Shown: positions 34,845 through 43,019 of the stretch, one piece after another
Layout: each line of letters begins with the position of its first letter
Position numbering within the stretch: position 1 is the stretch's first letter
Assembly: GCF_900105385.1 (NCBI RefSeq)
Contig: NZ_LT629772.1
Location: forward strand, 1,674,001-1,738,000
DNA from: Microlunatus soli
GTDB taxonomy: Bacteria; Actinomycetota; Actinomycetes; Propionibacteriales; Propionibacteriaceae
DNA: 64,000 bases
Direction: 5' to 3'
Notes under the pieces: model-generated
Seen by the model: the letters and a program-made list of their open reading frames with translations, nothing else
Databases searched by the model: none
Told to the model about the DNA's origin: nothing
Translations under genes and position numbers: made by a program

Positions 34845-35711
34845 TCAGTTGCTGTCGAGCAGGGCCAGCAGGCGCGCCACTTCGACGGCGACCGCCTCCC
34901 GGGCCGGGCCGAGATACTTCCGGCTGTCCACCATCGAGGCGTTCTCGGTGAGCAGCCCGCGGACGACATCGGTGAACACCACGTTCAGATGGGTGGCGAT
35001 GTTGACCTTGGTGATCCCGGCCCGGACCGCGCGGGCGATCTCGTCGTCGGGGACTCCCGAGGAGCCATGCAGCACCAGTGGTACGCCGACCACCCCAGCC
35101 AACTGTGAGATCAGGTCCAGATCGAGTGCGGCGGTCCGGGTGGTCATCGCGTGCGAGGAGCCGACGGCGACCGCCAAGGCGTCCACTCCGGTGGCCTCGA
35201 CGAACGCGGTGGCCTCGGCCGGATCGGTACGGGCTCCCGGCGCGTGGACGCCGTCCTTGCCGCCGACCTCGCCCAATTCCGCTTCGACGTCGATCCCGGC
35301 GGACCGGCAGCGGCGGACGACATCGGCGGTGGCCGCGAGATTGGCGTCGTAGTCCAGCGCGCTGGCGTCGTACATCACCGAGCCGAACCCGTCGCGGCCG
35401 GCCGCCTTCTCGGCTCGGGTGATCGCGATCGCCTCGTCGACCAGAGCGTCGTCGGTGGCATGGTCCAGGTGCACGACGACCGGGACGGTCGCGGTTCGCG
35501 CGATGGACAGGGTGGCCAAGGCGATCGGCTCCAGGCCGCGGTGATACTTCACTGCGTTCTGGGACAACTGCAGGACGACCGGCAGCCCGGCTTCCTCGGC
35601 ACCGGCAACGTGCGCCTCGGCATGCTCGATGCTGAACACGTTGAACGCCCCGACGCCGCGGCCGTCGGCAGCTGCGCGGCCGATCAGGTCGGTCAGTCTG
35701 GCCAGTGTCAC
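34845..35711 (-). CDS. Class II ketose-bisphosphate aldolase (tagatose-1,6-bisphosphate aldolase-like)
   Basis: A 288-residue zinc aldolase. Zinc ligands in VVHLDHATDD (residues 80-88) and VAVGSSHAM/VPLVLHGSSGVPDDEI; GAFNVFSIEH near the N terminus. It cleaves tagatose- or fructose-1,6-bisphosphate into DHAP and glyceraldehyde 3-phosphate. In this operon with a SIS isomerase and a deacetylase it most likely plays the AgaY/KbaY role. GTG 35711 overlaps the nagA-like stop (GTGA) and has GGAGG 7 bp upstream; an ATG at 35726 is less likely. Confidence 0.88.
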   Translation of the reverse strand: MTLARLTDLIGRAAADGRGVGAFNVFSIEHAEAHVAGAEEAGLPVVLQLSQNAVKYHRGLEPIALATLSIARTATVPVVVHLDHATDDALVDEAIAITRAEKAAGRDGFGSVMYDASALDYDANLAATADVVRRCRSAGIDVEAELGEVGGKDGVHAPGARTDPAEATAFVEATGVDALAVAVGSSHAMTTRTAALDLDLISQLAGVVGVPLVLHGSSGVPDDEIARAVRAGITKVNIATHLNVVFTDVVRGLLTENASMVDSRKYLGPAREAVAVEVARLLALLDSN

Positions 35712-36898
35712 TGACGGTCCTCCCATTGTCCGGCGGCCATCACCGCGTGCAGATTTCCTTGATCATCGACGACCACCAGATCGGCTCGACGGCCCGGCTC
35801 GACGGTGCCGACGGAATCCAGCCGATGGGTCCGAGCCGGAGTCGTCGCCGCCATCGCGGCGACGTCAGTGATCGACAGCCCCAGCGTCTGCACGGCATAA
35901 CCGAACGCAGCCTGCATGGTCAGCGTCGACCCGGCGATCGAGCCGACGCTGCCGTCGGCAGTACGCAGCCGGGCGACCCCGGCCTCGACGGCCACCTCCA
36001 GGTCACCGAGCCGGTAGTCACCGTCGTCCATTCCGGTCGCGACCATCGCGTCGGTGACCATCGCCACCCGGTCCGGCCCGGCGGCCGCGACCGCCATCGC
36101 CAGCACCTCCGGATGCAGGTGCACGCCATCCATGATCAACTCGACGGTGACCCGCGGATCGGTGAGCAGTAGCGGGATCGGCCCCGGGTGACGGTGATGG
36201 ATCGGCGGCATCGCGTTGAACAGATGGGTGGCGACCCGAGCACCGGCATCGACCGCCGCAGCGACGATCCGGTCGTCGGCGTCGGTGTGCCCGATCGCCA
36301 CCGCGACGCCGTTGTCGACGAAGCGGCTGATCGCCTCCGGCGCGCCCGGCAACTCGGGTGCGATCGTGATCATGGACAGTCGACCGTCGGCAGCGGTGAG
36401 GATCCGGTCGACGGCCTCGGGTTCCGGATGTCGCAACAGGCGCGGATCGTGGGCGCCACGTCGTTCCGGTGACAGGAACGGACCCTCGGCGTGGATGCCG
36501 GCGATCTCTCCGGCAGCGACGAGTGGCCCGAGAGTTCTCAGTTGATCTTCGATCCGGGTCAGCTCGGCGGTGACCAGGCTGGCGAAGATGCTGGTGGCGC
36601 CGTGCCGGCGGGCGAACGCGGCGACGGCGCGGATGTCGTCACTGTCGGTGCTGCCGAGATCGCGTCCGGCACCGCCGTGGGTATGGGTGTCGACGAAGCC
36701 CGGCAGCACCCATCCGTCGATCTTCTCGATCGGCTCACCCGACTCGAGATCGTGATCGGTGAAGGATCGGACCTCGGTGATGGTGTCGCCGTCGATCACC
36801 ACCACGCCGTCGGTCAGCGTCCCGGTCGGAGTCACCAGATGTGCACACCGCAAGCGGATCCGAGCCGTCGACCCGGTTGACTGCTCGGCCATGATCAT
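35708..36898 (-). CDS. nagA: N-acetylhexosamine-6-phosphate deacetylase (NagA/AgaA family)
   Basis: A 396-residue amidohydrolase removing acetate from GlcNAc-6-P or GalNAc-6-P. Metal site GFVDTHTHGGAGRD (HTHGG, residues 72-76), IHAEGPFLSPERRGAHDP with the conserved Glu, GHTDAD, THLFNAMPPIHHRHPG and VTDAMVATG (catalytic Asp). It starts in the stop of the ROK gene (ATGA at 36898; ATG 36892 is a second possibility) and overlaps the aldolase. The aldolase and SIS context suggests GalNAc specificity, but sequence does not decide. Confidence 0.92.
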   Translation of the reverse strand: MIMAEQSTGSTARIRLRCAHLVTPTGTLTDGVVVIDGDTITEVRSFTDHDLESGEPIEKIDGWVLPGFVDTHTHGGAGRDLGSTDSDDIRAVAAFARRHGATSIFASLVTAELTRIEDQLRTLGPLVAAGEIAGIHAEGPFLSPERRGAHDPRLLRHPEPEAVDRILTAADGRLSMITIAPELPGAPEAISRFVDNGVAVAIGHTDADDRIVAAAVDAGARVATHLFNAMPPIHHRHPGPIPLLLTDPRVTVELIMDGVHLHPEVLAMAVAAAGPDRVAMVTDAMVATGMDDGDYRLGDLEVAVEAGVARLRTADGSVGSIAGSTLTMQAAFGYAVQTLGLSITDVAAMAATTPARTHRLDSVGTVEPGRRADLVVVDDQGNLHAVMAAGQWEDRQ

Positions 36899-37878
36899 CT
36901 GCCTTCCGGTCGGCCCGGGTCGGTCGACGAGTCGTTCTCCTCCGCCTGCCGCCAGCCCAGCAGCCCGGCACCGATCAGTCCTGCCTGACTACCGAAGACC
37001 GAGGTGATCAAGGTCGGTCGGCGTTGGAAGCTCAGTCGCCGGTCGAACTCGGATTCGATCTGCCCGAAGAGCAGGTCGGCGGCGCCGGAGAGGCCACCGC
37101 CGACGACGATCATCTCCGGACCCAACAGAGTCAGGGCCATCGTGAACGCCTCGGCCAGCGCACGGCCGGCGATCTCGAACGCCGCGAGCGAGGCGGGGTC
37201 CCCGCCTCGCGCTGCGACCGCGATCTGCTCGGCGGTCGGCGGCGCCGTCTCCCCGGTCAGCTGGGCGTAGTTGCGGACCACGCCGGAGGCCGATGCGACG
37301 ATCTCCAGACACCCGATCCGGCCACAGGCGCACACCTGGTCACCGGCAGCCGGCACCGACACGTGGCCGAGCTCGCCGGCGTACCCGTCGGCTTCCAACA
37401 ACCGGCCGTCGACCACGGCCGCAGCAGCGATCCCGGTGCCGAGCGGGACGAAGATCAGATTGGAGACGCCCTTGCCGGCCCCCAGCTGCCATTCGGCCAG
37501 GCCGGCAGTCCGGACGTCGTGCCCGATCGCACCCGGCAGCCCGAGCCGGTCGGTCAACGGTGCAGCCACCTCGATCTGGGACCAGCCGACATTCGGCGCG
37601 GCGATCACGGTGCCGGCGACGGCGTCGATGATGCCCGGCACGATCACCCCGAAGGCGGTGACGCTGCCGCCGATGTCGGTAGCACCGGCCGCGGCCAGCT
37701 CGGCGATCTGGTCGCCGAGCCAGTCGACGGTGCCTCGGCCGTCATCATCGGCTCCGGCGGTGATCTTGGTCGGCACCCGCTGCTCGGCCCGCACCGTACC
37801 GGTCCGGTCGATCAAGCCGAGTTTGGTGAAGGTGCCACCAAGATCAACAGCAGCGACCAGCTCGGCGGTCGTCGTCAT
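36895..37878 (-). CDS. ROK family sugar kinase
   Basis: A 327-residue ROK kinase. ATP loop AAVDLGGTFTKLGLID; catalytic Asp in IGHDVRTAGLAEWQLG; zinc site GHVSVPAAGDQVCACGRIGCLE (His plus three Cys). The probable substrate is an N-acetylhexosamine taken up unphosphorylated, giving the 6-phosphate used by the next gene. ATG 37878 lies 9 bp after AGGAGG; ATG 37887 abuts it. Confidence 0.9.
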   Translation of the reverse strand: MTTTAELVAAVDLGGTFTKLGLIDRTGTVRAEQRVPTKITAGADDDGRGTVDWLGDQIAELAAAGATDIGGSVTAFGVIVPGIIDAVAGTVIAAPNVGWSQIEVAAPLTDRLGLPGAIGHDVRTAGLAEWQLGAGKGVSNLIFVPLGTGIAAAAVVDGRLLEADGYAGELGHVSVPAAGDQVCACGRIGCLEIVASASGVVRNYAQLTGETAPPTAEQIAVAARGGDPASLAAFEIAGRALAEAFTMALTLLGPEMIVVGGGLSGAADLLFGQIESEFDRRLSFQRRPTLITSVFGSQAGLIGAGLLGWRQAEENDSSTDPGRPEGR

Positions 37879-37921
37879 CGCGCCCATCCTCCTGGCGTCC
37901 TCCCCCGCGTCGTGGTGACGG

Positions 37922-38821
37922 TCAGGACAGCACGACCGAACGGGTCAGGTTGCGCGGGGTGTCCGGATCGCCACCGAGCTGCAGTGCCCGGGCCACCGCG
38001 ACCCGCTGTGCGAGCACCAGATCGACCATTCCGTCAAGATCATGATCGACGAACTCGGCGCCGGTCGCCGCCACCTGGTCGGCCAGACCCTGCGGCGCCT
38101 TGCCGAACATCCAGGTCAACCGTCCCGGCTGTGCGACGCTGATCGGGCCGTGCCGATACTCCATCGCCGAATACGCTTCGGCCCAACTGGACGACGTCTC
38201 ACGGAACTTCAGTGCCGCTTCGTTGGCGATACCGATGGTCCAGCCGGCGCCGAGGAAGCTGACCTGCTCGGCGGCGGCGTGGGCCGGCGGCAGCTCGGCG
38301 GTGGTCGCCTCGCTGCACGCTTCGACGATGCCGTCCGGCACCAGCCCGTAGGCCTGTCGGAACAGCATCATCGCGGTGGTCGCGAAGCGCGTCTGCACCA
38401 CCGAGCGCTCGTCGGCGAAGGACAGATCGACGATCTCGTCCGCGGCGTCGACCACCGGGGTGGACAGGTCCGCGGTCAAGGACACCGTCGGCGTCTTGCC
38501 ACGGAGCCCGTTCAGCAACTCGATGATCTCGGTCGTGGTGCCGGATCGGGTGATGGTGACGACCCGGTCGTAGCCCCGTTCGAGCGGGGCCTCGGTGGCG
38601 GTGAAGGCGTCGGACTCACCGAGGCCGGCCGATTCGCGCCAGGAGGCGATCACCTGACTGACGAACCAGGACGTGCCGCAGCCGACGAATGCGATACGTT
38701 CGCCGGGCTTGCCGAGCTGCCCGGCGACCCGGCCGGCGAGCTCGATGCCGCGGGCCCAGGTCTCGGGCTGGGAAGCGATTTCGGCCGTGACGTGCTGCCC
38801 GGCATCCGACGCAGTGCTCAC
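37922..38821 (-). CDS. SIS-domain sugar isomerase (AgaS-like galactosamine-6-phosphate deaminase/isomerase)
   Basis: About 299 residues, two SIS domains: FVGCGTSWFVSQVIA with TITRSGTTTEI in the first (phosphosugar-binding Ser/Thr loops), and FLGAGWTIGIANEAALKFRETSSSWAEAYSAMEYRHGP in the second, typical of GlmS-C/AgaS proteins. No glutaminase domain. It probably converts GalN-6-P (or GlcN-6-P) to the ketose phosphate plus ammonia. GTG 38821 has GGAG 6 bp upstream; ATG 38833 is an alternative. First gene of the four-gene operon. Confidence 0.87.
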   Translation of the reverse strand: MSTASDAGQHVTAEIASQPETWARGIELAGRVAGQLGKPGERIAFVGCGTSWFVSQVIASWRESAGLGESDAFTATEAPLERGYDRVVTITRSGTTTEIIELLNGLRGKTPTVSLTADLSTPVVDAADEIVDLSFADERSVVQTRFATTAMMLFRQAYGLVPDGIVEACSEATTAELPPAHAAAEQVSFLGAGWTIGIANEAALKFRETSSSWAEAYSAMEYRHGPISVAQPGRLTWMFGKAPQGLADQVAATGAEFVDHDLDGMVDLVLAQRVAVARALQLGGDPDTPRNLTRSVVLS

Positions 38822-38869
38822 CGTGATCTCCATCTGCGAGAAGAGGGGCCCGAAGGGCTGATATTTGCG

Positions 38870-38929
38870 TGTTTGCTACTCAAACAAGCAGATATGAACA
38901 TATCATGCTGGAAACGCCCACACGGGCGT
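38870..38929. promoter_or_regulatory. Operator cluster between the amino-sugar operon and deoR
   Basis: Three palindromes stand in the divergent spacer: TGTTTG-CTACT-CAAACA (38870-38886), GATATG-AA-CATATC (38891-38904) and ACGCCC-ACAC-GGGCGT (38914-38929). The first two, AT-rich and near both promoters, are good candidates for the adjacent DeoR protein; the third could be an mRNA hairpin in the deoR leader. Confidence 0.55.
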
Positions 38930-38976
38930 CGCTCTGATCTTCTCGCCATGAGGGATCGAACAGGAGGCCCACCCCG

Positions 38977-39747
38977 ATGACCCGAGCCGAGCGATTGACC
39001 GCCCTCCTCGAGCGCTTGGTCGACCACGGACGGATCGACGTCGAGCAGTCGGCAGAGTTCTTCGGGGTGTCCGCGGCCACCATCCGGCGCGACCTTGATC
39101 ATCTGGCCGACCAGCAGTTGCTGTCCCGTACACACGGTGGTGCGGTGCCCAATTCGACGAGTTACGACCTCCCGCTGCGCTACAAGTCCAGCTCGCATGC
39201 CGAGGCCAAGACCCGGATCGCCGAACGCGCGGTGGAGATGCTGTGGCCCGGCTGCACCGTCGCGCTCAACGGCGGCACCACCACCGTGGAGATCGCCCGC
39301 ACCATCCCGACCTCGGCAGCACTGCACAACGGCGTCACGATCCTGACCAATGCGATCAACATCGCCACCGAGCTGACCGTCCGGCCGTTCATCAAGATCG
39401 TCGTCTGCGGTGGTGTGGCCCGGCCGCAGAGCTATGAACTGGTCGGATCTCTGGCCGCGGACACGCTCAGCCAGCTCACCCCCGACATCTGCTTCCTCGG
39501 CGCGACCGGGATCGACGCCGACGCCGGCGTCAGCACCGGGGACGAGGCCGAGGCCGCCATCAACCGGATCATGGTGACCCGCGCCAAGCAGACCATCGTC
39601 GTGGTGGACGCGACCAAATTCGGTGAGATCGGCTTCTCCCGGATCTGCCAGCTGGACGAGGTCGCCGCGGTCCTCACCGACAGCGACGCCGACCCCGACC
39701 AGGTCAAGCGGATGCGCAAGAACGGCGTCGAGGTCATCCTCGCCTGA
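38977..39747 (+). CDS. DeoR/GlpR family transcriptional regulator
   Basis: A 256-residue sugar-phosphate-sensing repressor. HTH RLTALLERLVDHGRIDVEQ with FGVSAATIRRDLDHLADQQLLSRTHGGA (DeoR signature), then the isomerase-like sensor domain with LNGGTTTVEIAR and CFLGATGIDADAGVSTGDEAEA. It probably represses the divergent amino-sugar operon and releases on a sugar phosphate. AGGAGG is 9 bp before ATG 38977. Confidence 0.93.
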   Translation: MTRAERLTALLERLVDHGRIDVEQSAEFFGVSAATIRRDLDHLADQQLLSRTHGGAVPNSTSYDLPLRYKSSSHAEAKTRIAERAVEMLWPGCTVALNGGTTTVEIARTIPTSAALHNGVTILTNAINIATELTVRPFIKIVVCGGVARPQSYELVGSLAADTLSQLTPDICFLGATGIDADAGVSTGDEAEAAINRIMVTRAKQTIVVVDATKFGEIGFSRICQLDEVAAVLTDSDADPDQVKRMRKNGVEVILA

Positions 39748-40013
39748 TCCCGTTCCCTGAACGCGACACCCACGCCGGCTCGCAGCCCTTCCCGGGCAGG
39801 CGCCACCCCGCCCATTCCCTCGGGTCAGAACGCAGCACGTGGCGCCATATCGTCCTCGAAAAGCGGGCGGACGGGGCGATTTCGCAGTACGAGATGCCAC
39901 ATGGCGGGGAGCGGGCGGAACGGTGGTGTCCCAGGCTCGACCCTGCCGGCCCGAAAGCTCTGCGGAGGCGGCGGCTGTGACGCGCACCACATCTGGCTGC
40001 CCCGGCAAATCCG

Positions 40014-40042
40014 TTGACCGGCAGAGCGGCGCGACCTACCGT
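40014..40042 (+). promoter_or_regulatory. Promoter of a stand-alone small RNA
   Basis: TTGACC (-35, 40014-40019), 17-bp spacer, TACCGT (-10, 40037-40042). Transcription would start near 40049, only about 5 nt before the extended Shine-Dalgarno at 40054. Confidence 0.6.
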
Positions 40043-40074
40043 TGATCACACACGGAAAGGAGGTGGTCCGAAGA

Positions 40075-40113
40075 ATGATTGCTTATCGGACATGTGAGGT
40101 GACGGCTAGCTAG
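40075..40113 (+). CDS. 12-residue leader peptide
   Basis: ATG-initiated peptide MIAYRTCEVTAS, 11 nt after the core GGAGG of an unusually extended Shine-Dalgarno. Too short to be an enzyme; if translated it is a leader or sensing peptide. I have an unverified memory of similar short ORFs behind the same hyper-Shine-Dalgarno in other actinobacterial intergenic regions. Confidence 0.45.
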   Translation: MIAYRTCEVTAS

Positions 40114-40381
40114 CCGCTGCTAACGATTCAGCTGGTCTGGATCACTGGCCGAGCGGCCGGCGAATCCACAGCCGCACACCCGAACCCGCGAGCGCCGGAG
40201 TTGTCCCCCGGCCGACGGACCCACCACCTCCCCGCGAGGACCGTTCTCCCTAAGTGAGCGGTTTGGGATCGTCGCAAGCTCGCGGGTTTGTCCGTTCCTG
40301 GGACCGACCGCGAAGCAGATCCTCGGATGCAGAGCCTGGTACGCCTTCGGCTCCGGAGCAGCGCTCGAATCCCGGGCCTGC

Positions 40382-40423
40382 TAGCCCGGGCCTCCTAGCC
40401 CAGAACTCCTAGCCCGGACCTCG
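40382..40423. repeat. 14-bp tandem repeat, three units
   Basis: Units CTAGCCCGGGCCTC (40382-40395), CTAGCCCAGAACTC (40396-40409) and CTAGCCCGGACCTC (40410-40423), preceded by a partial CCCGGGCCTG. The first unit forms a hairpin with the partial copy. Confidence 0.8.
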
Positions 40424-40504
40424 TCGGAAGCTCAGACGTCCGCAGCAGCCCGACCTCCGCTGAGCGCGTCCGCCGGCGTTGACGATCCAGTGATCCCCCG
40501 CTGA

Positions 40505-41293
40505 TCAGTCCACAGCCAGTTCCTCCGGTAGCCGTCCTCGTCCGTCGGCGACCGGGATCGCGGCCAGCAGCCGTTTGGTGTAGGCGTCCGCCGGCTCGCG
40601 CCAGACCTGCTCGGTCGGTCCGAGCTCGACGATCCGGCCGGCGCGCATCACCGCCACGCGATCGGCGATCAACCGGACCACGGCGAGGTCGTGGCTGATG
40701 AACAGCATCGACGCGCCGGCGGCCAGGGCGACCTCTCGCATCAGGCTGGCGATCCTCGCCTGGAGGGAGGCGTCCAGCGAGGCGATCGGCTCGTCGCCGA
40801 TCAGCAGTGTCGGTCCGGCGGCCATCGCCCGCGCAATCGCGATCCGTTGCCGTTGCCCGCCGGAGAACTCATGCGGGAACCGGGCACCGGCATCGGCCGG
40901 CAGCTCGACCTGGTCGAGCAACTCGGCCACCGACGGCGCCGCACCGGGATTGATCCGTCGACCGTCCTGGAGTTGATCACGCACCCTGCGGCGCGGATTG
41001 AGTGAGGCGTACGGATTCTGGAACACCATCTGGATCCGCCTCAGCTCGGCTGCCCGGGTCCGCAGACCGAGCCTGCCGATCGGCCGATCGTCATAGCGCA
41101 CCCGGCCGGCGGACAGCGGCACCAGACCGCAGATCGCCTTGGCCAGTGTCGATTTGCCGCAGCCCGACTCACCGACCAGACCGACGACCTCACCGGCCGC
41201 CACCTGCAGATCGACGCCGTCGACGGCAAGCAGTCGCTGACCGCCGGGCAATCGATAACTGACACCGACGTCATCCAACTGCAGCGTGCTCAC
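40505..41293 (-). CDS. ABC transporter ATPase, DppF/OppF type
   Basis: A 262-residue ATPase: Walker A GESGCGKST, Q-loop FQNPYASLNPR, signature FSGGQRQR, Walker B LLIGDEPIASLD, H-loop SHD. Gly in place of the usual Leu or Val before the Walker B Asp is a small variation. It lacks the Cys-rich tail of the DppDF fusion at 27961. GTG 41293 overlaps the stop of the next ATPase (GTGA). Last gene of the second ABC operon. Confidence 0.93.
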   Translation of the reverse strand: MSTLQLDDVGVSYRLPGGQRLLAVDGVDLQVAAGEVVGLVGESGCGKSTLAKAICGLVPLSAGRVRYDDRPIGRLGLRTRAAELRRIQMVFQNPYASLNPRRRVRDQLQDGRRINPGAAPSVAELLDQVELPADAGARFPHEFSGGQRQRIAIARAMAAGPTLLIGDEPIASLDASLQARIASLMREVALAAGASMLFISHDLAVVRLIADRVAVMRAGRIVELGPTEQVWREPADAYTKRLLAAIPVADGRGRLPEELAVD

Positions 41294-42117
41294 GACGTCC
41301 CCTCCTCGGCAGCGATCCGGTCCGGCAATGCGTCGATCAAGGAACGGGTGTACGGGTGCTGCGGGTCGTTGATCACCTGGTAGCGCGAGCCGTGCTCCAC
41401 GACGCTGCCGGACCGCAACACCGTGATCGTGTCGGCCAGTGCCGACATCACACCAAGATCATGAGTGATCAACACGATGCCGATCCCCCGGTCGTCACAG
41501 AGCCGACGCAGCAGCCGCAGGATGCCGGCCTGGACGGTGACGTCGAGCGCGGTCGTCGGTTCGTCGGCGATCAACAGCTCCGGCTCGCAGGCCAGCGCCG
41601 ACGCGATCGCGATCCGCTGCAGCTGTCCGCCGGAGAACTGATGCGGGTAACGTCGCAACGCAGCCCCCGGGTCGGGGACCCGGACCTCACCCAACAGATC
41701 GGTCGCGCGCTGCAGTGCGTCGGTTCGCCGGATCCGCAGATGGTGTCGTAGATGGTCGGTGAGCTGCGCGCCGATGCTGATCATCGGATGCAACGCAGTG
41801 GACGGATCCTGCGACACCATCGCGATATGACGTCCGCGCAGCCTGTTCCGCTGCTTGTCGGCCAGCCCGATCAGTTCGCTGTCGCCGAATCGGATGCTGC
41901 CGCCGAGCACCGCGCCCGCCGGCTGCAGTCCCATGATCGTCATCCCGGTCATCGTCTTGCCCGATCCGGATTCGCCGGCCAGCCCGCTGACCTGCCCCGG
42001 CGCCGCGGTGAAGTCGACACCGTCCAGGACGGTCGCCGATCCGATCCGCAGCTCGAGTCCGCTGATCACCAGACCCCCGGTCGACGCATCCGGACCAGCG
42101 CTGTTCGGGCCGCTCAT
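41290..42117 (-). CDS. ABC transporter ATPase, DppD/OppD type
   Basis: A 275-residue ATPase: Walker A GESGSGKT, Q-loop SQDPSTALHP, signature FSGGQLQR, Walker B LLIADEPTTALD, H-loop THD. Typically pairs with the DppF-like subunit below. ATG 42117 overlaps the dppC-like stop (ATGA). Confidence 0.93.
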   Translation of the reverse strand: MSGPNSAGPDASTGGLVISGLELRIGSATVLDGVDFTAAPGQVSGLAGESGSGKTMTGMTIMGLQPAGAVLGGSIRFGDSELIGLADKQRNRLRGRHIAMVSQDPSTALHPMISIGAQLTDHLRHHLRIRRTDALQRATDLLGEVRVPDPGAALRRYPHQFSGGQLQRIAIASALACEPELLIADEPTTALDVTVQAGILRLLRRLCDDRGIGIVLITHDLGVMSALADTITVLRSGSVVEHGSRYQVINDPQHPYTRSLIDALPDRIAAEEGTS

Positions 42118-43019
42118 ATCGACTGCCCCCGTACCGATTCCTGCGTCCGCGGGTCGAGCGAGTCACGCAGAGCATCTCCGACGAAGTTGAACGCGATCAC
42201 CACCGTGAAGATCGCCATCCCGGAGAAGACCGCGATCCACCAGTAGCTGAACTGGCCGACCCCCTCCGACACCAGAGCACCCCACTCCGGACTCGGCGGC
42301 ACGGTGCCCAGCCCGAGGAACGAAAGCCCCGAGATGGTCAGGATCGCCGAGCCGAAGTCCATGGTGGCCAGCACCAGCAGCGGCGTGATCACGTTGGGCA
42401 GGATGTCCCGCAGCAACGAAGCCCAGATGCTGCGGCCGAGCAACCTGCCGGCCACCACATAGTCGCTCTCCCGGGCGCCGAGCACCAGCGACCGCGTGAC
42501 CCGGGCGTAGCTCGGCCAGGACACCAACAACATGGCCAGGATCGCGTTCTGGATCCCGGGCCCGAGAGCGGCGGTGATCACCATCGCCAGGATGATCGTC
42601 GGGAAGGCGAACACCAGGTCGGTGATCCGCATCAGCACCTCGTCGATCACCCGACCGAAGTAGCCGGCGATGGCGCCGACGGTGATCCCGACGACGGCCG
42701 ATGCGACCACGACGATCAACGCCACCGGAAGCGTGATCCGGGACCCGGCGATGATCCGGGACAACAGATCCCGTCCGAGGCTGTCGGTCCCCAGCAGATG
42801 ATCACCGCTCGGCGGCCGCAGCCGGTCGGCCACCTGGGCCAAGGGATCGTACGGCTGGATCAGCGGCGCGAAGACCGCGATCAGCGCCCACAGCACGATG
42901 ATCACGACGCCGATGACCGACAGCGGCTGCCGCCACGTCGACGGGAGATTGATCATGGTCCGACGGCGTCGGACCGGCAGCGTTCCGGTCGTCCCCGGCT
43001 CCCCGGTGTTCTGGCTCAT
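42114..43019 (-). CDS. ABC transporter permease, DppC type
   Basis: A 301-residue permease. Cytoplasmic N terminus, TM1 (WRQPLSVIGVVIIVLWALIAVFA), a periplasmic loop with HLLGTDSLGRDLLSRIIAGSR (OppC motif), five more helices and EAA loop ESDYVVAGRLLGRSIWASLLRDILPN. Ends in SLDPRTQESVRG. Start overlaps the dppB-like stop (ATGA). Confidence 0.93.
   Translation of the reverse strand: MSQNTGEPGTTGTLPVRRRRTMINLPSTWRQPLSVIGVVIIVLWALIAVFAPLIQPYDPLAQVADRLRPPSGDHLLGTDSLGRDLLSRIIAGSRITLPVALIVVVASAVVGITVGAIAGYFGRVIDEVLMRITDLVFAFPTIILAMVITAALGPGIQNAILAMLLVSWPSYARVTRSLVLGARESDYVVAGRLLGRSIWASLLRDILPNVITPLLVLATMDFGSAILTISGLSFLGLGTVPPSPEWGALVSEGVGQFSYWWIAVFSGMAIFTVVIAFNFVGDALRDSLDPRTQESVRGQSI

Larger units (their letters stand above)
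40049..40430 (+). ncRNA. Putative regulatory small RNA with 12-codon leader ORF
   Basis: Proposed transcript. At 40054-40069 a 16-nt segment matches the complement of the 16S rRNA 3' tail at 14 of 16 positions. The ORF at 40075-40113 follows; its stop lies in the perfect palindrome CGGCTAGCTAGCCG (40103-40116). ACCACCTCC (40223-40231) is exactly complementary to GGAGGTGGT (40059-40067) and could mask it. CCCGGGC-CTGCTA-GCCCGGG (40372 on) is a strong hairpin inside 14-bp tandem repeats. No gene lies downstream on this strand. The 3' end is unknown; extent is approximate. Confidence 0.45.
39748..40504. other. 757-bp gene-poor interval
   Basis: No protein-coding gene longer than 12 codons is convincing here on either strand. 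It holds the small-RNA locus described separately (promoter 40014, transcript from about 40049), a GCTCAG/CTGAGC inverted repeat at 40431-40466, and otherwise GC-rich sequence between the deoR gene and the convergent end of the ABC operon. Confidence 0.6.

Noticed and set aside
40360-40392. T-arm-like GCTCGAATCCCGGGC, possible tRNA
   Set aside because: No acceptor, D-arm or anticodon arm can be fitted around it.
40049-40430. tmRNA, RNase P RNA or 6C RNA at this locus
   Set aside because: No tmRNA acceptor/tag, no RNase P core sequence and no paired C6 loops are visible, so no known class was assigned.
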